Part shown: piece by piece, positions 8,201 to 16,115 of the stretch | Layout of the letters: every line of letters starts with the position of its first letter | Numbering within the stretch: the first letter of the stretch is position 1 | Source of the DNA: Flexivirga oryzae | GTDB lineage: Bacteria; Actinomycetota; Actinomycetes; Actinomycetales; Dermatophilaceae | DNA: 64,000 nucleotides | Reading direction: 5' to 3' | NCBI RefSeq assembly: GCF_014190805.1 | Contig: NZ_JACHVQ010000004.1 | Span: 186,001-250,000, forward strand | The notes under the pieces: model-generated | Databases searched by the model: none | The model's input: the letters and a program-made list of their open reading frames with translations, nothing else | What the model was told of the DNA's origin: nothing | Position numbers and translations under genes: made by a program

Positions 8201-9070
8201 TCAGGCTCCGAACGGCAGCGCGGGTAGGCCGCCGACGCCCGGATCGACGGCGAAAACGGCGCCGGCGAGCGGCTGTTCGCCGTCCGGCACGTTCTCCCGG
8301 GTGGTGGTGATGTAGAGCGTCTGCAGCGCGTCGCCGCCGAACGTGCAGGCTGTGACGTTGGTGACACCGGGCACCTCGACCACCTGGCTGAGCTCCCGGT
8401 CGACGTAACGATGGACGGCCGAGCCGCCATACAGCGCGACCCAGACGCCGCCCTCCTGGTCGACCCAGAGGCCGTCCGGGTTGCCGGGCAGGTCATCGGG
8501 CAGCGCGACCCACGGGCGGCGCTCGGTGAGCCCGGTCTCCGGCTCCCAGTCGAACGCCCAGATGGTGCGAGTCGGGGTGTCGTTGAAGTATGCCGTCTTG
8601 CCCTCCGGGGACCAGCCGATCCCGTTGGCGATCGTGAGACCGCCGAGCACCGGCGACGCCATACCCTCGGTCGTGAGCAGGTAGAGCGAGGCGCCGCCCT
8701 CGTGCTGGTCGTAGGCCATCGTGCCGCAGTAGAAGTTGCCCGCCGGGTCGCAGCCGCCGTCGTTGAAGCGCACCGACGGGTCGTCCCAGATCGGCTGCAT
8801 GACCTGCAGATCCGACAGGTCGTTCTTCGCGGCGAGCGCGAAGCCGCGCTCCAGCGCGATGAGCGCACCGCCGGCGCCGCGTGGTCGCATCGCCGCGGCC
8901 ACCTTGCCGACGTGGATCCGCTCGACGTCGTCGCCGCGCGCGATCAACACGTCGCCGGCCATCATGTCGACGTACCGCAGCTCACCCGGGCCTTCGAGGG
9001 ACCACTCGGGCCACCAGACGGGTCCTTCGGCGTGGAAGGCGTGCGGTGTGGCAATCGGCTCGGCTCGCAT
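8201..9070 (-). CDS. SMP-30/gluconolactonase family protein
   Basis: A 289-residue six-bladed propeller-type protein. Metal-binding family residues are seen as Glu in HAEGPVWW, Asn in IANGIGWSPEG and Asp in GNPDGLWVD, together with RFNDGGCDPAGNFYCGTM. Members hydrolyse sugar lactones or other lactones in a divalent metal site. No sugar gene is next to it, so the substrate cannot be inferred. It starts at ATG 9070 and is apparently monocistronic. Confidence 0.88.
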   Translation of the reverse strand: MRAEPIATPHAFHAEGPVWWPEWSLEGPGELRYVDMMAGDVLIARGDDVERIHVGKVAAAMRPRGAGGALIALERGFALAAKNDLSDLQVMQPIWDDPSVRFNDGGCDPAGNFYCGTMAYDQHEGGASLYLLTTEGMASPVLGGLTIANGIGWSPEGKTAYFNDTPTRTIWAFDWEPETGLTERRPWVALPDDLPGNPDGLWVDQEGGVWVALYGGSAVHRYVDRELSQVVEVPGVTNVTACTFGGDALQTLYITTTRENVPDGEQPLAGAVFAVDPGVGGLPALPFGA

Positions 9071-9136
9071 GTGCCTCAGCCTAAGGGGAGGGTCCGGGCG
9101 GGCGAGGAAGTGACGACAGTGGGCGGTCGCTCGCCG

Positions 9137-9712
9137 CTACACCTTCTCGGCCTGCTGGGTGGCGGGATCCCACTTGGTGATGTGGCCGGCCGCCCAGCCG
9201 CGGACCTTCATCGCCTCACGGGCCTTGCCGCGGTAAGTGGGGGTCAGCCGCTCGACATACAGCTTGCCGTCGAGGTGGTCGGTCTCGTGCTGCAGGCAGC
9301 GCGCCAGCGTGCCGCCGGTGGCCTCGACGACGACCTCGTTGCCGTCCAGGTCGATGCCCGTCACCCGCGCCCAGTCCGAGCGTGGCGTCGGGAACCACTC
9401 ACCCGGCACCGACAGGCAGCCCTCGGCGCCGTCCTCCGGAGACGGGTCGCCCGGCGGGACGGCGCCCTTCTCGAGCTTGGGGTTGATCACGACCCCGCGC
9501 TGCTCGACGCCCTCGCCGTCGGCGCAGTCGTAGACGAAGATGCGCAGTCGCACCCCGACCTGGTTGGCCGCGAGGCCCGCGCCCTGTGCGGCGTCGAGGG
9601 TGTCGAACATGTCCTGCACCAGGGTGCGGATCTCCGGCGTGATCTCCTTGACCCTCTTGGTCGGCTGATGCAACGCCTTGTGCCCGATGACGGTAATCGG
9701 ACGGACTGCCAT
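9137..9712 (-). CDS. def: Peptide deformylase
   Basis: A 191-residue enzyme that removes the formyl group from nascent proteins at the ribosome. All three family motifs are present: GAGLAANQVG (44-53), EGCLSVPG with metal ligand Cys99, and QHETDHLDG with ligands His142 and His146 and catalytic Glu143. The ATG at 9712 was chosen over 9748 because the family starts at AVRPITVIG and an AGGAG plus GAGG lie just upstream. Confidence 0.95.
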   Translation of the reverse strand: MAVRPITVIGHKALHQPTKRVKEITPEIRTLVQDMFDTLDAAQGAGLAANQVGVRLRIFVYDCADGEGVEQRGVVINPKLEKGAVPPGDPSPEDGAEGCLSVPGEWFPTPRSDWARVTGIDLDGNEVVVEATGGTLARCLQHETDHLDGKLYVERLTPTYRGKAREAMKVRGWAAGHITKWDPATQQAEKV

Positions 9713-9795
9713 AACCTCAACTCCTGCCGCACGCACTGACTCGACCACGAAGGTTATCCGGCGTCATCGTCCAACACGGTATGGCGGGTCTCCTT

Positions 9796-10095
9796 TCACA
9801 CCGCGTGCAGCGTTCGGCCGGAAGCCGCCGCGTGCCGTGGCGGTCGTCCGCGCCGGGGTCGGACCGCGACCACCTCGCCGTGCCAGAAGATCTCGCCACC
9901 CCAGATGCCGACCTCCTCCTGGCGGCTCATCGCACCGGCGAGGCACTCCTTGCGCATCACGCAGGCTCGGCACAGCGTCTTGGCTCGTGCGATGTCGACC
10001 GGGTCGTCGGTGAACCACAGCTCGGGGTGGCGGGTCTGGCAGGGCAGTGCGGGCTTTTCGTCACGGTCCGGTGCGGCGGAGTAGGGGTGTTTCAA
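9796..10095 (-). CDS. whiB7: WhiB7-type iron-sulfur transcription regulator
   Basis: A 99-residue WhiB-family protein. Four cluster ligands are Cys19, Cys42, Cys45 and Cys51, with the G(I/V)WGGE turn at 63-68. The C-terminal RGRP (82-85) inside a basic stretch is an AT hook, the feature that marks WhiB7 among WhiB proteins; the PELWF block also fits. WhiB7 binds the primary sigma factor and turns on intrinsic antibiotic resistance genes such as erm, eis and efflux pumps. The start is TTG at 10095 with AAAGG 8 nt upstream; no other start is available in frame. Confidence 0.85.
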   Translation of the reverse strand: MKHPYSAAPDRDEKPALPCQTRHPELWFTDDPVDIARAKTLCRACVMRKECLAGAMSRQEEVGIWGGEIFWHGEVVAVRPRRGRPPRHAAASGRTLHAV

Positions 10096-10142
10096 CGGCG
10101 TACCTTTCGATGCCTTGTGCTGATGACATCGACACTGGCCGT

Positions 10143-10188
10143 CTGAGGTAGTCCGCCGCCTCCGGCAGATGCCTTATTTCTGCCTCAG
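10143..10188 (-). promoter_or_regulatory. Possible alternating hairpins in the whiB7 leader
   Basis: Two overlapping stems are possible on the minus strand: CTGAGG/CCTCAG (10188-10183 with 10148-10143) and GGCAGA/TCTGCC (10184-10179 with 10169-10164). They share two bases and so cannot both form fully. They lie between the upstream PH-domain gene and whiB7. They may be that gene's terminator, or an attenuator of the kind known for whiB7 leaders. Confidence 0.35.
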
Positions 10189-10982
10189 TCGTCCCTCAGG
10201 TCGCGCGGTCTGCGCGGCCGTTCCGGTTGGTTCGACCGCTCCCATCCCACGTCGTTCTCGTGCCCGAACCTCGGTGGCGGCGGTTCGTCCCTGGCCCGCC
10301 GCAGGATGCGCTCGCGCAGGCCGTTGCGGCGCGGCCGCTCGGTGCGCGGCAGATAGGACCCGATCGGGCGGATCGGCACGTCGGTGGGGTCGCGGCGGCC
10401 GCCGGCGGCCACGCGTGCAGCGGCGAGCTGCTGGTGCAGGTTGGGATCGGTGTCGTCCAGCTCCCGGTCCGCGGGTTCCTGCTCGCTGAAGATCTCCCCG
10501 ACGATGGTGAGGTATGTCGCCCGGGCGTCGCGGACGAAGTCGATCTGCCGCAACGCCTGGTCCCGCCCCGCGCTCTCCAGGACGAACTGGCCGTAATCGA
10601 TGAACTGTCCGAGCGGGCTCCGGTTGAACGACATGTCGGTGACCTTGGCCAGCGGCATCATCGGGGTGCGCCGCCAGAACACGCCATACGCCATCAGCAG
10701 CCGCTTGTCGGTGGCGACGAACCAACTGCGGCGCCACAGGAACACACGCATCGCGCCCCAGGCCAGCAGGATGATCCACAGCTTCCACGCGAGATCGGTG
10801 AGCATCCCGAGCCGCGCGGGTGCCGTGAAGCCGGCGATCAGCGTGAGGACGAGGCCGGCGACGACTGTGCAGACCGGCCCCGCGAGCGCCAACCAGTGCT
10901 GGCGCTGTGCCACGACGACCGTCTCGTCCTCGAGGAGGACCTGCGCCATGGTCTTCCTGGCGCTGGGATCGACCGGACCCAT
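10185..10982 (-). CDS. PH-domain (bPH2) membrane protein
   Basis: A 265-residue protein with two membrane segments (about 28-50 and 62-80) followed by a bacterial PH domain: SWFVATDKRLLMAYGVFWRR and MPLAKVTDMSFNRSPLGQ are typical of the YdbS/bPH2 family. The C-terminal 100 residues are Arg/Pro-rich and probably disordered. Function is not known; relatives are membrane-associated. It is preceded 11 bp upstream by a 57-residue membrane protein gene on the same strand and probably cotranscribed with it. Confidence 0.82.
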   Translation of the reverse strand: MGPVDPSARKTMAQVLLEDETVVVAQRQHWLALAGPVCTVVAGLVLTLIAGFTAPARLGMLTDLAWKLWIILLAWGAMRVFLWRRSWFVATDKRLLMAYGVFWRRTPMMPLAKVTDMSFNRSPLGQFIDYGQFVLESAGRDQALRQIDFVRDARATYLTIVGEIFSEQEPADRELDDTDPNLHQQLAAARVAAGGRRDPTDVPIRPIGSYLPRTERPRRNGLRERILRRARDEPPPPRFGHENDVGWERSNQPERPRRPRDLRDD

Positions 10983-10993
10983 CGCCGGAGGAC

Positions 10994-11167
10994 CTAACTG
11001 TTCAGGATCTTGTCGAAGAAGTGCCCGACCTGGCTGACCCCGTTGGTGATGATCGACCAGATGTTGTGCACGATGTCGGCGGACTTGTCCGGCGAGGTGA
11101 AGATCGCGTAGGCGATGAAGGCCACGACTAGCCAGATCACGACTTTGCGGACCTTGTCGAGGGCCAT
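10994..11167 (-). CDS. Small single-span membrane protein
   Basis: A 57-residue protein starting at ATG 11167, which has GGAGG 5 nt upstream; an adjacent ATG at 11170 is too close to the site. One membrane helix (residues 8-25, VVIWLVVAFIAYAIFTSP) is followed by an amphipathic tail (ADIVHNIWSIITNGVSQVGHFF). Proteins like this are conserved in Actinobacteria without known function. It lies immediately upstream of the PH-domain gene. Confidence 0.75.
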   Translation of the reverse strand: MALDKVRKVVIWLVVAFIAYAIFTSPDKSADIVHNIWSIITNGVSQVGHFFDKILNS

Positions 11168-11390
11168 CATTTCCTCCGGTAGTGCGTGGGTGGTTCGTGG
11201 CATGGGCGCACGGACCTGAGCTTCATTGTGGCAGATGTGACTGCTGTGACTCGCGATGATGTTGCGCTGGAGTGTCGTATGCCGCCGCACCGCCTCTTGA
11301 CATTACGCCTCTGCGGGCCCGCCATGGCTACGATTCGACCGGTCGTCTTCCGGCGCCCGTCCCGTCGATCCGCACCGTGCGAGGCCCTCC

Positions 11391-12383
11391 ATGCCAGCAG
11401 CAGACCCGCAGCGTCCGGTCGAGTTGCGGCTGCGCGATGCACTCGACGCCGCGGCGGTGGGTGTTCCGCGCGGGGCGCTGTCGGGGTCGGTGGAGCGGCT
11501 GATCGAGCGTTATCGCGCCGGCGGCGCCGCGGCTGCGCCGATCTTGACGAGTCCGACCGACGTTCTGGCGTATGCCGCCTACCGGATGCCGGCGACGCTC
11601 GCGGCCTGCCGGAGCATGCTGCGACACGGTGCGTTCCGGTTGCCGCCCATCGAATCCGTCGTCGACCTCGGTGGTGGCACCGGCGCTGCCGCGTGGGCGG
11701 CGCTGTCGGAGTGGCCGGAGGCGAGGGTCACGGTGCTGGACCAGGTCGGCGATGCGCTGGCGCTGGGGCGAAAGCTCCTGGCCGGCGAAGCCGCCGACGT
11801 GGAGTTCGCCTCCTGGCGGGTCGGTGCGGCGGTGCCCGCCGCGGACCTGGTGACGGTGTCCTACGTGTTGTCCGAACTCACCCCCGACGCGCAGCGGTCG
11901 CTGGTGGCGGCCGCTGCCGGTGCGGCGCGGCGGGCCGTCGCGATCGTCGAACCGGGGACCCCGACCGGTTACCGGCGGATCCTCGCGGCCCGTACCGCAC
12001 TGCTCGACGCCGGCTGGCGGATCGTCGCACCGTGCCCGCACCAGCACCCCTGCCCGTTGCGCGAGCCCGACTGGTGCCACTTCAGCGCCCGCGTCGAGCG
12101 CTCGTCCCTGCACCGGCAGCTCAAGGGCGGCGATCTCGGGCATGAGGACGAGAAGTTCTCGTATGTCGTGGCGGTGCCCGGTGACTCGGTCGACGGTGCG
12201 GTTGCCGACGGTGGTGGCGCGGAAGCCCGGATCCTGCGGCACCCCGTCAAACGCAAGGGCCTGGTCGAGCTGCAGCTGTGCCGGCCGGACGGCTCGGCGG
12301 GCCGGCAGGTGGTGACGAAGCGGCAGGGTGCGTCATACAAACAGGCACGGGACGTGCGCTGGGGCGACGCCTGGCGGCTCTGA
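11391..12383 (+). CDS. Rsm22-family methyltransferase-like ribosomal protein
   Basis: A 330-residue protein of the Rsm22 family, S-adenosylmethionine-dependent methyltransferase-like proteins tied to small ribosomal subunit assembly. SAM motif I is VVDLGGGTGAAAWA (about 89-102). The family's Cys-rich C-terminal block CPHQHPCPL...DWCHFSARVERS, likely an iron-sulfur or zinc site, is intact, followed by KGGDLGHEDEKFSYVV. The ATG at 11391 has GAGG 6 nt upstream. It is divergent from the small membrane protein gene. Confidence 0.85.
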   Translation: MPAADPQRPVELRLRDALDAAAVGVPRGALSGSVERLIERYRAGGAAAAPILTSPTDVLAYAAYRMPATLAACRSMLRHGAFRLPPIESVVDLGGGTGAAAWAALSEWPEARVTVLDQVGDALALGRKLLAGEAADVEFASWRVGAAVPAADLVTVSYVLSELTPDAQRSLVAAAAGAARRAVAIVEPGTPTGYRRILAARTALLDAGWRIVAPCPHQHPCPLREPDWCHFSARVERSSLHRQLKGGDLGHEDEKFSYVVAVPGDSVDGAVADGGGAEARILRHPVKRKGLVELQLCRPDGSAGRQVVTKRQGASYKQARDVRWGDAWRL

Positions 12384-12537
12384 CTCAGTGCCAGTGGGTC
12401 ACGTACGGACCGGCCGAGGCTCCCATCCACTTGATCGAGCGGCACACCCCGGCATTCACCGGCATACGAAAACCGCCTGAATTGGTGCGCCACTCGTGAC
12501 GGGGGTATGCCGCTCGATCCAACCTCCAAATAACCGT

Positions 12538-12574
12538 TTGACAGTGCGCGCCGCCCGGCCGCATACTTCCAAAC
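12538..12574 (+). promoter_or_regulatory. Leaderless promoter of the ArsR/MFS operon
   Basis: A perfect -35 TTGACA (12538-12543), an 18-nt spacer and -10-like CATACT (12562-12567) precede the ATG at 12575 by 7 nt. The mRNA would begin at or next to the start codon. Confidence 0.65.
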
Positions 12575-12585
12575 ATGTCTTTGGA
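12568..12585. promoter_or_regulatory. Probable ArsR-family operator
   Basis: TCCAAA (12568-12573) and TTTGGA (12580-12585) form a perfect inverted repeat that spans the start codon and abuts the -10 element. A further TCCAAA lies about 45 bp upstream. Autoregulation by the adjacent ArsR-type protein is likely. Confidence 0.6.
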
Positions 12586-13135
12586 GGATGAGGCGCTCAC
12601 CGAGTTGCGGGCATCTGCGCACCCGGTGCGGTTGCGGATGATGTCGCTGCTGACCGGTGCCGCGATGAGCGCGGCGGAGCTGGCCCGCGAGCTCGACATC
12701 ACGCAGGCCAACGCGAGCTACCACCTGCGCATGCTGGCCAGGGCCGGGCAGGTGGAGATCGCCGAGACCGAGTCGGTGCGCGGCGGTCAGGCCAAGAAAT
12801 ACCGCTACCGCTACCCTCGGGAGAAGGTGAGCCCGAACCGTAAGCCACCGAGCGGGGCAACGCCCGAGGAATGGCAGCAGTACATCCACGTGCTGTACCG
12901 CGAGCTCGTACGCCGATCGGAGCAACGGATCGACGGCCAGGCGCTGAGCGCGGATGCCGAAGTCTGGGTGACGCCCGAAACGTGGCGGAAGGCAAGGGAG
13001 TTGGTGCACGAAGCCTCTCGATTGGTGCACCAGGAGGCACTGCGTCCGCACGCCGCCGATTCGGTGCATGTGAATTTCCAGGCAGAGCTCTTCCGCATGC
13101 GGGACGAGCGCGACGACACGGCCGGTGCGGAGTGA
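12575..13135 (+). CDS. ArsR-type HTH regulator
   Basis: A 186-residue regulator. The winged HTH is at residues 10-75: LRASAHPVRLRMMSLL, then recognition helix ITQANASYHLRMLARAGQVE and a wing with RGGQAKKYRYRY. No metal-binding Cys pair is seen, so it is not a typical metal sensor. The C-terminal half is helical (EEWQQYIHVLYRELVRR) and resembles regulators that control a neighbouring MFS exporter. The MFS gene overlaps its stop by 4 nt (GTGA), so the two are coupled. Confidence 0.88.
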   Translation: MSLEDEALTELRASAHPVRLRMMSLLTGAAMSAAELARELDITQANASYHLRMLARAGQVEIAETESVRGGQAKKYRYRYPREKVSPNRKPPSGATPEEWQQYIHVLYRELVRRSEQRIDGQALSADAEVWVTPETWRKARELVHEASRLVHQEALRPHAADSVHVNFQAELFRMRDERDDTAGAE

Positions 13136-14388
13136 GCAGGCTCGCGTCCGCGCTGCCGGTGTTGCATCAGCGGAACTTCCGGTGGTTCTTCCTCTCCCGG
13201 GCGATCAACACGGTCGGCGGGATGATGACGCCCGTCACGATCGCCTTCGCAGTCTTGAAGATCGACAACTCGGCGAGCGCCCTCGGCGTCGTTCTCACCG
13301 CGGAAATGGGCATGAACGTGCTCTGTTTGCTCTTCGGTGGTGTCATTGCGGACCGGCTGCCGCGCCGGGCGGTGATGCAGACGTGTTACCTGGTGATGGC
13401 GGCTGTCCAGCTGACCATGTGTTTCTCGCTGCTCTCCGGCTGGGCCACGGTGGCGTCGATGACCGTGCTCGGTGCGATTTCCGGTGGGGTCTCTGCATTT
13501 TCGATGCCGGCGCAGCAGGGTCTGATCCCGCAGTTGGTCACTCGTGAACAGTTGCAGCAGGCCGACTCGCTGATGTCGTTCGTCCGCAACGGTGCGACGT
13601 TCATCGGCCCGGTCATCGGGACCGTCCTCGTGGCTTCCCTCGGGCCGGAGCTGGCGCTGGCGGTCGACGGGCTGTCGTTCTTGGGCGCCGCGGTGCTCCT
13701 GGCGAAAGTGGTGCTCCCGCCGGCCGCGCGGTCGGCGACGTCGATGCTGACGCAGCTGCGTGAGGGCTGGAGCGAGTTCATCTCACGGACCTGGTTGTGG
13801 GTCGTCGTGTTGGCGTTCGGCATCCTCAACGCCATCCAGATGGGTGTCTGGGTCGTCGTCGGCCCGGTGATCGCGAAGAACAATCCGCAGCTCGGCATCA
13901 GCGGCTGGGGCATCGTGCTCGGCGCGGAAGCTGTCGGCATGCTGCTGATGTCGGTCGTGCTGATGCGAGTGCACATCCACCGGCTGCTCCTGAACGGTAT
14001 GGCGTGCATCTCGCTTATCTCGATCCCGTTGTTACTGCTCGGGATTCACCCGGAAACGCGAGTGCTTGCCGTCGCCGCACTCCTCGGCGGTGCGGGGTCG
14101 CAGGTGTTCGGCACGGCGTGGACGGTCGCGATGATGGAGCAGATTCCGAGTGCTGTCCTGTCCCGGGTCTCCAGCTACGACATGCTGGGATCGTTCATCG
14201 CCATACCGATCGGAACCATGGCGTTCGGGTGGCTGGCGAGCCACATCGACATACGACCTCTGGTCATCGTCGCCGGCTGCTGTTACGCCCTCGTGGCGCT
14301 GGTCACCCTGCTGGTGCCGTCGGTGCGAGGCCTGACCCGTCTCCCGGACCAGCCCAGCGACAAGGGTGAGCTTCAGACGACGCCGTAG
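13132..14388 (+). CDS. MFS exporter, EntS/MFS_3-like
   Basis: A 418-residue transporter with 12 predicted membrane helices, starting at the GTG that overlaps the ArsR stop. The start of the family region (LHQRNFRWFFLSRAINTVGG) and the loop motif GGVIADRLPRRAV are seen. The family includes enterobactin and macrolide exporters. Regulation by the ArsR protein fits drug or metabolite efflux, but the substrate is unknown. The last 16 nt overlap convergent upp. Confidence 0.88.
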   Translation: MSRLASALPVLHQRNFRWFFLSRAINTVGGMMTPVTIAFAVLKIDNSASALGVVLTAEMGMNVLCLLFGGVIADRLPRRAVMQTCYLVMAAVQLTMCFSLLSGWATVASMTVLGAISGGVSAFSMPAQQGLIPQLVTREQLQQADSLMSFVRNGATFIGPVIGTVLVASLGPELALAVDGLSFLGAAVLLAKVVLPPAARSATSMLTQLREGWSEFISRTWLWVVVLAFGILNAIQMGVWVVVGPVIAKNNPQLGISGWGIVLGAEAVGMLLMSVVLMRVHIHRLLLNGMACISLISIPLLLLGIHPETRVLAVAALLGGAGSQVFGTAWTVAMMEQIPSAVLSRVSSYDMLGSFIAIPIGTMAFGWLASHIDIRPLVIVAGCCYALVALVTLLVPSVRGLTRLPDQPSDKGELQTTP

Positions 14389-15011
14389 AGCCGGTCGCCG
14401 GCGTCACCGAGACCGGGCACGATGTAGCCGTTCTCGTTGAGGCGCTCGTCGATCGCGCCCGTCACCAGGGTCACGGGTATCTCCAGGTCGGACAGCTGCT
14501 CATCGACGGCCTTGATGCCCTCGGGCGCGGACAGCAGGGTGACCGCGGTGATGTCGTCGGCGCCACGCTCGGCGAGGTAGCGAATGGCCATCGCGAGGGT
14601 GCCGCCGGTGGCCAGCATCGGGTCGAGCACGTAGCACTGCCGCCCGGACAGGTCGTCGGGCAACCGGTTGGCGTAGGTGATGGCCTCCAGTGTCTCCTCG
14701 TTGCGCTGCATGCCGAGGAAGCCGACCTCCGCGCTGGGCAGCAACCGCACCATTCCCTCCAGCATGCCCAGGCCGGCGCGCAGGATCGGCACGACCAGCG
14801 GTTTGGGGGAGGACAACTTGATGCCGCTGGTCGCGGCGATCGGTGTCTCGATGTCGAACGGCTCGACCCGCACGTCCCGTGTCGCCTCGTAGGCGAGCAG
14901 GGTCACCAGCTCCTCGGCCAGTCGCCGGAAGGTCGGGCTGTCCGTGCGCTTGTCACGCAGGTAGGTCAGCTTGTGGGCGATCAGGGGGTGGTTGGCCAGC
15001 TCGACGCGCAT
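14373..15011 (-). CDS. upp: Uracil phosphoribosyltransferase
   Basis: A 212-residue enzyme that makes UMP from uracil and PRPP in pyrimidine salvage. The PRPP-binding loop is YVLDPMLATGGTLAMA, and the uracil-binding C-terminal block (ENGYIVPGLGDAGDRLYG) is intact. The ATG at 15011 is preceded by TAGAGT (15024-15019) exactly 7 nt away, so the mRNA is probably leaderless. It is divergent from tadA with only 16 bp between starts. Confidence 0.95.
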   Translation of the reverse strand: MRVELANHPLIAHKLTYLRDKRTDSPTFRRLAEELVTLLAYEATRDVRVEPFDIETPIAATSGIKLSSPKPLVVPILRAGLGMLEGMVRLLPSAEVGFLGMQRNEETLEAITYANRLPDDLSGRQCYVLDPMLATGGTLAMAIRYLAERGADDITAVTLLSAPEGIKAVDEQLSDLEIPVTLVTGAIDERLNENGYIVPGLGDAGDRLYGVV

Positions 15012-15027
15012 GCCGCAAACTCTAGTC

Positions 15028-15513
15028 GTGCCCACGCCCGAAGCCGCCCACGTCGAATGGATGACTCTCGCGCTGGAGCAGGCGCGGCTGGCCATCACGA
15101 CCGACGACGTGCCGGTCGGCGCGGTGCTGCTCGACGAGGCAGGCACTCCGGTCGGGTTCGGGCCCAACCGGCGGGTCGCCGACGGTGACCCGCTCGCCCA
15201 CGCCGAGATCGTCGCGATTCGTTCCGCGGCGCGGCAGTTCGGGCACTACCGGCTGGACGGCTGCACCATGGTCGTCACCCTCGAGCCGTGCCTGATGTGT
15301 GCGGGCGCGATCATGCAGTCGCGCGTCTCACACCTGGTCTTCGGGGCGTGGGACCCGAAGGCGGGTGCGTGCGGGAGCGCGTGGGACGTGGTCGCGCACA
15401 ACCCGAGCCCGCACCGGCTGGACGCGGTGGGCGGCATACGGGAGCAGGAGTGCGCGCAGTTGCTCACCGACTTCTTCCGCGCGCGTCGGAAGAACGTCAG
15501 CGCTTCCGACTGA
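15028..15513 (+). CDS. tadA: tRNA adenosine deaminase
   Basis: A 161-residue zinc enzyme that converts A34 to inosine in tRNA-Arg(ACG), encoded at 8010-8082. The catalytic HAE (LAHAEIVA) and zinc ligands in TLEPCLMCAG are present. The GTG at 15028 was chosen because the residues it adds (PTPEAAHVEWM) match the usual N-terminus before the conserved WMTLALEQA; ATG 15061 is the alternative. Its 3' end overlaps a small convergent gene by 17 nt. Confidence 0.93.
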   Translation: MPTPEAAHVEWMTLALEQARLAITTDDVPVGAVLLDEAGTPVGFGPNRRVADGDPLAHAEIVAIRSAARQFGHYRLDGCTMVVTLEPCLMCAGAIMQSRVSHLVFGAWDPKAGACGSAWDVVAHNPSPHRLDAVGGIREQECAQLLTDFFRARRKNVSASD

Positions 15514-15655
15514 TGGCCTGTATGGCGACGTAGCCGATGCCGAGCACCAGCGCTGCCGTCACCGCCAGCCAGACCAGTTTGAAGATGGCGGGCACGACGA
15601 TCAGCAGGATGAGCACGACGACGACAACTTTCGCCGACGTGGGCCAGTTGTTCAT
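15497..15655 (-). CDS. 52-residue membrane protein
   Basis: A small gene, ATG 15655 to TGA 15497, with GGAG 5 nt upstream of the start. The product begins MNNWPTSAKVV and has two hydrophobic stretches (residues 10-31 and 33-47) ending in ISRKR, so it probably crosses the membrane twice or forms a hairpin. The start site, membrane pattern and position support a real gene. It overlaps tadA convergently by 17 nt. Function unknown. Confidence 0.7.
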   Translation of the reverse strand: MNNWPTSAKVVVVVLILLIVVPAIFKLVWLAVTAALVLGIGYVAIQAISRKR

Positions 15656-15703
15656 GGGAGCTCCTCGGTGCGTCCAGTACCCAAGTCTCGCACATGAGTT
15701 GCT

Positions 15704-16090
15704 TCAGGACCGGAAAGCATTGGCATCCAAGGCAATCGGCGGCATGACCGACTCCGACTTGCGTCGCTTCGCGTGGTAGTCCTCCCACGGGAGCCACTTC
15801 TGCTCCAGCGCGGCCTCCACGTCGATGCCCATTCGGTGTGCGGTGAGCAGCGCCATGGCCACCACGTCTGCGCACTCCGCGGCGACGGACTGCCGCTGCT
15901 CCTCGTGGGTACGACCCCGGTCACGGCCCTGGCCGCTGGCCACGAGCCACGCCTGGCTCAGCTCGCCGAGCTCCTCCATCAGCTTCAGCAGCATCCATTC
16001 GGGTGTGCGGTCGACGGCATACACCTCGGCATACCCGGTGGAAACGGTCTCGAGTCGGCGGGTCCATTCGGCGAGGTCCATGCCGGTCAT
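15704..16090 (-). CDS. MazG-like nucleotide pyrophosphohydrolase
   Basis: A 128-residue protein of the all-alpha NTP pyrophosphatase superfamily. The two metal-binding helix motifs EELGELSQAWL (about 40-50) and AAECADVVAMALL (about 70-82) match the ExxE...ExxD pattern of MazG-like enzymes that hydrolyse (d)NTPs to monophosphates. It starts at ATG 16090, with a second ATG three codons on. It is a stand-alone house-cleaning type gene near mutT-like genes. Confidence 0.83.
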   Translation of the reverse strand: MTGMDLAEWTRRLETVSTGYAEVYAVDRTPEWMLLKLMEELGELSQAWLVASGQGRDRGRTHEEQRQSVAAECADVVAMALLTAHRMGIDVEAALEQKWLPWEDYHAKRRKSESVMPPIALDANAFRS

Positions 16091-16115
16091 CGTGTCATTC
16101 GTGGCCGACAGCCGC

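Noticed and set aside
13132..14388. Longer MFS frame starting at 12871
   Set aside because: It runs through the ArsR gene in another frame; the GTG overlapping the ArsR stop gives the standard N-terminus.
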